Origin: an uncultured Desulfobulbaceae bacterium
Lineage (GTDB): Bacteria > Desulfobacterota > Desulfobulbia > Desulfobulbales > BM004
DNA length: 9,220 nucleotides
Direction: 5' to 3'
Assembly: GCA_947258675.1 (NCBI GenBank)
Contig: CAMYJP010000338.1
Coordinates: forward strand, 1 to 9,220
Made by a program: the position numbers and the translations under genes
In this document: positions 5,506 through 9,220 of the stretch, piece after piece
Numbering within the stretch: the stretch's first letter is position 1
Layout: every line of letters begins with the position of its first letter
The notes under the pieces: generated by a model
Told to the model about the DNA's origin: nothing
The model's input: the letters and a program-made list of their open reading frames with translations, nothing else
Databases searched by the model: none

Positions 5506-6651
5506 ATGAAAAATTTTCTGAATATTATACTGGTTGTCTTCTATCTTTTGCCGCTTACTATCAATGCAAAAGAAATTGTTGAAGAACCGGTTGATTCTAT
5601 AGAAATGATTGAAGAACAACCACCAGTAGAGCAGATTTTTGAACCTGCTTCTCTACCGGCATTGATCCAGGCTCTGAGAATCGATGAGCCAATGTATTAT
5701 TGTGGGGAGAAGGTGCCTCTGCACGTGCAGGAGGTAAAAGAACGATTTGAGAAAGAGCTGCTGCTGACACTTTGGGATAGGGCTCAGGTTGTCCTGTGGA
5801 TAAAACGATCCCGACGTTATCTGCCGATTATCGAAAAAGCTTTACAGAAGCACAAGCTGCCTGACGATTTGAAATATGTGGCAGTGATTGAAAGTGCTCT
5901 ATTGCCTCACATAGGCTCATCCAAAGGGGCTATGGGGTACTGGCAATTCATGAAGTCTACAGGTCGCAGATTCGGATTGACTATCGATAATAAAATAGAC
6001 CAGCGGAGGAATATTTTTGCATCGACTGAGGCTGCCTGCCGTTATTTTGACAAGCTGCACTCTTTATTAGGATCGTGGATTCTTGCATCGGCTGCATATA
6101 ACATGGGTGAAGACAGGCTGCAAAGGGCAATAAAATCTCAGGAGGTAAATGATTTTTATCAGCTGTATCTGCCGATGGAGACCCAGCGATATATATTTAA
6201 AATACTGTCAGCAAAATTGATCTTAATGGATCCGGCTAGATTCGGTTTTAATGTAAATGAAAGCGATCTTTACCCTCCCCTGGAATTTGACCAGGTTACC
6301 TTTGAATGCCCCGTGATTACCCCTTTGCAGATTGTCGCCAATGCTGCTGAATCATATTATAAAAAGATAAAAGATCTCAACCCTGAACTGCGAGGGCAGG
6401 ATCTTGGCAAAGGAATTCATACTCTTGCCATTCCCAAAGATACCGGAGAGGCCTTTTATGCCAGTTTTGATATACTACTGGAAGAGTGGCGACAGGAAAA
6501 TGCGGTGAAGACCTATATAGTAAGAAAAGGAGACAATCTGTCCCTAATCGCTGAACGATTTGATGTCCCTCTTCGTTCTTTGTTGCGTTGGAACAGGCTC
6601 AATCCAAAGTACCATATATATCCGGGAAAAGAGTTGGTTATCTACCAATAG
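5506..6651 (+). CDS. mltD: MltD-like membrane/periplasmic lytic transglycosylase with C-terminal LysM
   Basis: The 381-residue product has a Sec signal peptide (basic start, hydrophobic core at about 5-19, likely cleavage after INA at 21). A short acidic/Pro-rich linker follows (22-50), then an SLT goose-type lysozyme domain at about 95-245. The catalytic Glu is probably E129 in VIES; GAMGYWQFMKSTGRRFGL (141-158) and the substrate motif AAYNMG (196-201) follow. After a spacer domain (about 255-330), one LysM repeat (335-380: YIVRKGDNLSLIAERF...YPGKELVIY) should bind peptidoglycan. Such enzymes cut the MurNAc-GlcNAc bond to leave 1,6-anhydro-MurNAc ends. E. coli MltD is a lipoprotein with two LysM repeats; here there is one and no lipobox Cys, so the symbol is family-level. 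GGAG (5495-5498) lies 7 nt before the ATG, inside the 12-nt gap after the TPI-like gene. Confidence 0.92.
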   Translation: MKNFLNIILVVFYLLPLTINAKEIVEEPVDSIEMIEEQPPVEQIFEPASLPALIQALRIDEPMYYCGEKVPLHVQEVKERFEKELLLTLWDRAQVVLWIKRSRRYLPIIEKALQKHKLPDDLKYVAVIESALLPHIGSSKGAMGYWQFMKSTGRRFGLTIDNKIDQRRNIFASTEAACRYFDKLHSLLGSWILASAAYNMGEDRLQRAIKSQEVNDFYQLYLPMETQRYIFKILSAKLILMDPARFGFNVNESDLYPPLEFDQVTFECPVITPLQIVANAAESYYKKIKDLNPELRGQDLGKGIHTLAIPKDTGEAFYASFDILLEEWRQENAVKTYIVRKGDNLSLIAERFDVPLRSLLRWNRLNPKYHIYPGKELVIYQ

Positions 6652-6660
6652 GTGACTTCC

Positions 6661-6700
6661 AAATTGTTGGTTGAAAGCGATATCCAAGCAATTTTTTTTT
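6661..6700 (+). terminator. rho-independent terminator after the transglycosylase gene
   Basis: AAATTGTTGG (6661-6670) pairs with CCAA-G-CAATTT (6684-6694), a 10-bp stem with one bulged G and a 13-nt loop. The stem runs into a T tract reaching 6700. It begins 9 nt after the stop codon. There is no T tract on the other strand, so it should serve only the plus-strand genes, not the converging DUF4438 gene. Confidence 0.6.
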
Positions 6701-6733
6701 GCGATCTTCACTCACTAACATTAATGGGCATCA

Positions 6734-7588
6734 TTATACAGGTGGCGGTAATTTAGAAAAATAGGTCTTAAGGTTTGCCTGTTTGTCTATTACCGGCTCA
6801 ATATTGCCTTGCTTGGATGACATGATAACCATGACCCCAGGGCCATGTCCGGCTAGAACGCAGTCAGAATGCACAACTATTCCAACGACTATGGATCCGG
6901 TTTTATATATACGGCCATAGGTGGCGTCTGCATCCATGATAGCGACAACATCACCAAGTCTGATCCTGTGAAGACTGTATTTATCGATGGTTGGTTCATC
7001 AAAAAGCTGAATATCGTAATCTCCACTGTTACTGTGAATCGAACCTAAGCCAGATCCCATAATCTTTGCCGGTATTCTGTGGGTTACGGGTACTCGCAAT
7101 TTTTCTGTTTTCAGAGGTTTTATATTCATGACCTTCAAAAGTGCCGGGTCAAGATTCAATATCTTGATGGAAGGGAATTGAGGCAATTGCAGACCACAGC
7201 CAAAAGCCTTAATTTGTATCTTGTCGCCTATGATTAGATCTTCCAGTGTGTTGGGTTCAAAGTCGATCAGAACATGTTCAATTCCTCCATGTTTGCCGGT
7301 AACTCTTCCAAATTTCCCCTTAGCATCTCCTGAAATAACTTTTGCTGTATTACCAGCACAAGAAAAAAGGTTAAGCGCTCTGTTGGGCCCAACCTGACCT
7401 TGAAACTTTGTAAAATTGCTGATACTGACGCCGGGCTCGACATGGTCGGCGAACAACCCGCAGGCCGGGTCCCCGATTCTGACATTATAGGTGATACCTC
7501 CGACACCAGGATAGACATCGGAGTGACCGTCAGGATCGATACGGTAAGGATTGACACCGCCAAGGGGTGAAGTTATTTCTCCAATCAC
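6734..7588 (-). CDS. DUF4438 family protein of unknown function
   Basis: The 284-residue protein matches the DUF4438 family in length and in conserved blocks: GDPACGLFADHVEPGVSISN (39-58), GNTAKVISGDAKGKFGRVTG (79-98) with KHGGIEHVLIDF (99-110), IGDKIQIKAFGCGLQL (120-135), and near the end VVHSDCVLAGHGPGVMV (238-254). It has no signal peptide or membrane helix, so it is probably cytoplasmic. Blocks rich in Gly, Asp and His suggest a metal or small-ligand site, but no activity is known to me. The GTG at 7588 is the only ATG/GTG/TTG after the in-frame stop and has no good ribosome binding site. The sequence just upstream stays in frame and looks coding (NKDRLVCQSVIGEI), so the real start may be a rare codon or the gene may be slightly damaged. 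It lies 26 nt after the DUF3786 gene, so the two likely form an operon. Confidence 0.8.
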   Translation of the reverse strand: MIGEITSPLGGVNPYRIDPDGHSDVYPGVGGITYNVRIGDPACGLFADHVEPGVSISNFTKFQGQVGPNRALNLFSCAGNTAKVISGDAKGKFGRVTGKHGGIEHVLIDFEPNTLEDLIIGDKIQIKAFGCGLQLPQFPSIKILNLDPALLKVMNIKPLKTEKLRVPVTHRIPAKIMGSGLGSIHSNSGDYDIQLFDEPTIDKYSLHRIRLGDVVAIMDADATYGRIYKTGSIVVGIVVHSDCVLAGHGPGVMVIMSSKQGNIEPVIDKQANLKTYFSKLPPPV

Positions 7589-7614
7589 GGACTGGCAAAC
7601 AAGGCGGTCTTTAT

Positions 7615-8385
7615 TTAACGTTCTGCTGAAAAGACCAGGGACTCGATATCAAGAAAATCAAGCGTATGGTGATCGAAAAGTAATTTTATTTTTGCCTCGA
7701 AACCCTCTTCCGGTTCTTGATCCCAAAAAAGCATGAACTCCGGAATCATTGGTAAAACAGGAAATATTATTCCTATGGAAGCGGTAGAGTCTTGATCTTG
7801 AACTCCATCGAGCTGCTTTGCCAAAAAAAGTATCTGATCATGATCTGTTTTTGAGAAAAGATCAGCAAGGCGGTTTTCACAATATGTTGCCAGAGTTTTC
7901 ACTTTGGATATCGAATTAGGCATGCTTTCCATCCCAATCCAGACATTCTCCGGCGGCCGTCCGCCCCCGGAAGAGATATAATTGTATAAAAGAATCTGGT
8001 CTCGGGGATCTTCCGGCTCAGAGCCATTAATCAAGATAGTGTTTTTGTTGAGGACTACTTTTTGCCCCAGATACGAAAAATTGAGAGTGTCATGTTGGTT
8101 ATCGTCAAGTGTTACGCCCAGGGAGGATGCAATAACCGAGAATTCTAATGTGGCGATTTTACTTTTCAGGTGTTCAATTAAAGCCAGATCTCTTTCTTGT
8201 CCAATATCCTGAAGGTTTTTTGCAGATGACTGCTCGATGGTTAATCCCTGAAGGTTTATATAAGGACAATGGGTTGGATTTTCTCCCGTTTTTGTTACCG
8301 CTACAGCAAAAGCCATGCAGGTGAGATGGCCGCATTCTCCGCAATTGGTCTTAGGTGTTCTTTGAATGATGTCGAAAGGGTTCAT
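7615..8385 (-). CDS. DUF3786 protein with N-terminal 4Fe-4S motif
   Basis: With the ATG at 8385 the product has 256 residues. The N-terminus carries CGECGHLTC and HCPY: Cys15, 18, 23 and 40, a CX2CX4CX16C pattern. This is the (Fe-S) domain seen at the N-terminus of the corrinoid iron-sulfur protein gamma subunit (AcsC/CdhE) and related electron carriers. Residues about 75-250 match DUF3786: FSYLGQKVVLNKNTILING, DQILLYNYISSGGGRPPENVW, a Leu/Pro-rich core IGIIFPVLPMIPEFMLFWDQ and the end LLFDHHTLDFLDIESL. The protein should be cytoplasmic and bind a 4Fe-4S cluster; its partner is unknown. A longer frame from 8490 would add 35 residues but would cover the promoter at 8429-8457 and delay the usual MNPFDIIQRTPKTNCGECG start, so the shorter start is preferred. 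The DUF4438 gene follows after 26 nt. Confidence 0.85.
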   Translation of the reverse strand: MNPFDIIQRTPKTNCGECGHLTCMAFAVAVTKTGENPTHCPYINLQGLTIEQSSAKNLQDIGQERDLALIEHLKSKIATLEFSVIASSLGVTLDDNQHDTLNFSYLGQKVVLNKNTILINGSEPEDPRDQILLYNYISSGGGRPPENVWIGMESMPNSISKVKTLATYCENRLADLFSKTDHDQILFLAKQLDGVQDQDSTASIGIIFPVLPMIPEFMLFWDQEPEEGFEAKIKLLFDHHTLDFLDIESLVFSAER

Positions 8386-8428
8386 TGGCAATCCGGCATT
8401 TTGTTTGTAAGATTTGAAACGGAAGCAT

Positions 8429-8457
8429 ATAATAAGCCGACTCAGGAGAAGAGGCAA
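8429..8457 (-). promoter_or_regulatory. promoter of the DUF3786-DUF4438 operon
   Basis: On the minus strand TTGCCT (8457-8452), a 17-nt spacer and TATTAT (8434-8429) give a good -10 and fair -35. The start would be near 8422, giving a leader of about 37 nt to the ATG at 8385. No strong ribosome binding site precedes that ATG; GGA lies at 8393-8395. Confidence 0.5.
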
Positions 8458-8589
8458 AATTATTTTCAATGACTTCCCGGTAATACACATCTTAAGAGAG
8501 AAGCACCATATATTTGTTTCAAGCCTTGATGGATTCGCAAAAAGTCAAACTAGATAAATATTAACAAAACATCCTGATTTCTTACAGTA

Positions 8590-9220
8590 ATGGAAATACT
8601 ATTTTTAGGGGTTGGTGAAGCATGTGACCCAGAATATCCTAATACATCGCTTCTGCTGACTGCTGGCTCCGGAGCCATTCAAATACTGCTTGACTGTGGT
8701 TTTACTACTCCCCATCTCTATTTTAAAAAATGTTCGGATCCCGAAGAACTCGATGCTTTATGGATATCTCATTTTCACGGAGATCACTTTTTCGGAGTTC
8801 CTTTGCTGCTGTTAAGGCTATGGGAGATGAACAGAAGTAAAAAACTCATTATTATAGGCACCAAGGGTGTAGAGCAAAAAATAATTCAGGCTATGGATCT
8901 TGCCTACCCTAATTTTCGAGAGAAATTATCGTATTCTCTTGTATTTCATGAAGCAGAGCCAGGCGTTTATCTGAAGAAAGCAGGTTTAGCATGGAGAACC
9001 GCTGAAGTTAACCATTCAGGGCCCGGTCTTGCAGTTCGAATCAGTGATGATGAAAAAATATTTTTTTACAGTGGCGACGGGCGCCCTACTTCTGCTACTT
9101 TGGAATTGGCCCGTGACAGTGATTTGGCTGTTCATGAAGCCTTTCGTTTTGACCAGGATACTCCAGGACATGGAAGCATAAAGGGTTGCATTGAATTTGC
9201 CAAACAAACAGGAGTGAAGA
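8590..9220 (+). CDS. metallo-beta-lactamase-fold hydrolase, RNase Z-like, C-terminus outside window
   Basis: 210 codons are visible and the frame is open at the window end. The N-terminus MEILFLGVGEACDPEYPNTS followed by LLDCG (33-37) resembles RNase Z-type proteins. The metal motif HxHxDH is complete as H61-F-H63-G-D65-H66. Further ligands are H142 in NHSGPG and D163 in SGDGRPT. HEAF (182-185) and GHGSI (193-197) follow the usual order, and the last His ligand should lie beyond 9220. Such enzymes bind two Zn ions; RNase Z cuts tRNA 3' trailers, but many relatives are other phosphodiesterases or arylsulfatase-like hydrolases. The segment between the motifs (about 75-135) is short, and the tRNA-binding exosite arm cannot be confirmed here. 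The gene diverges from the DUF3786 operon across 204 bp. No Shine-Dalgarno is evident; a weak promoter (TTGATG at 8526-8531, TAGATA at 8551-8556, 19-nt spacer) lies upstream. Confidence 0.85.
   Translation, partial: MEILFLGVGEACDPEYPNTSLLLTAGSGAIQILLDCGFTTPHLYFKKCSDPEELDALWISHFHGDHFFGVPLLLLRLWEMNRSKKLIIIGTKGVEQKIIQAMDLAYPNFREKLSYSLVFHEAEPGVYLKKAGLAWRTAEVNHSGPGLAVRISDDEKIFFYSGDGRPTSATLELARDSDLAVHEAFRFDQDTPGHGSIKGCIEFAKQTGVK

Noticed and set aside
8386..8490. 35-residue N-terminal extension of the DUF3786 protein from an ATG at 8490
   Set aside because: It would cover the promoter at 8429-8457, and the conserved Fe-S motif starts right after the internal ATG at 8385.

Overview
The window reads like a chromosomal segment of a Gram-negative anaerobe. 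Desulfobacterota (the former sulfate-reducing Deltaproteobacteria) fits best. This is an inference from the gene mix: an MMPL/RND exporter with a TetR regulator, a DUF3786 protein with a corrinoid/acetyl-CoA-synthase-type Fe-S motif, a DUF4438 protein, a lipoprotein and an MltD-like transglycosylase. It also rests on moderate GC and frequent non-ATG starts. No marker gene proves it.

Layout. 1-1304 (minus) is the N-terminal 434 residues of an RND-superfamily exporter, cut by the window edge. 1457-2014 (minus) is its likely TetR-type regulator, whose C-terminus is scrambled by a one-base insertion near 1609. The AT-rich gaps on both sides of the regulator carry repeated GAATAAT half-sites, which look like operators, and the regulator's best promoter would give a leaderless mRNA. 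2015-2615 has no credible gene. It holds a roughly 210-bp MITE-like element with 14-bp inverted ends, nested internal stems and a 7-bp flanking direct repeat, followed by a short tRNA-like fragment.

2616-3143 (TPM-domain lipoprotein) and 3234-4253 (YhdH/AcuI-type reductase) are both on the minus strand and may be co-transcribed. 4254-4812 is a repeat-rich gap with in-phase heptamer repeats in inverted orientation and a perfect 49-bp tandem duplication. 4813-5493 (triosephosphate isomerase-like) and 5506-6651 (MltD-like transglycosylase with LysM) form a tight plus-strand pair ending in a terminator at 6661-6700. The isomerase homologue lacks two of the normal active-site residues.

7615-8385 (DUF3786 with a 4Fe-4S motif) and 6734-7588 (DUF4438) form a minus-strand operon behind a good promoter at 8429-8457. 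Divergent from it, 8590-9220 (plus) is the start of an RNase Z-like metallo-beta-lactamase-fold hydrolase that runs off the window. No CRISPR array, rRNA, intact tRNA or transposase gene is visible. The points most worth attention are the divergent TPI homologue, the MITE-like element, and the TetR operator/leaderless promoter with its frameshifted gene.
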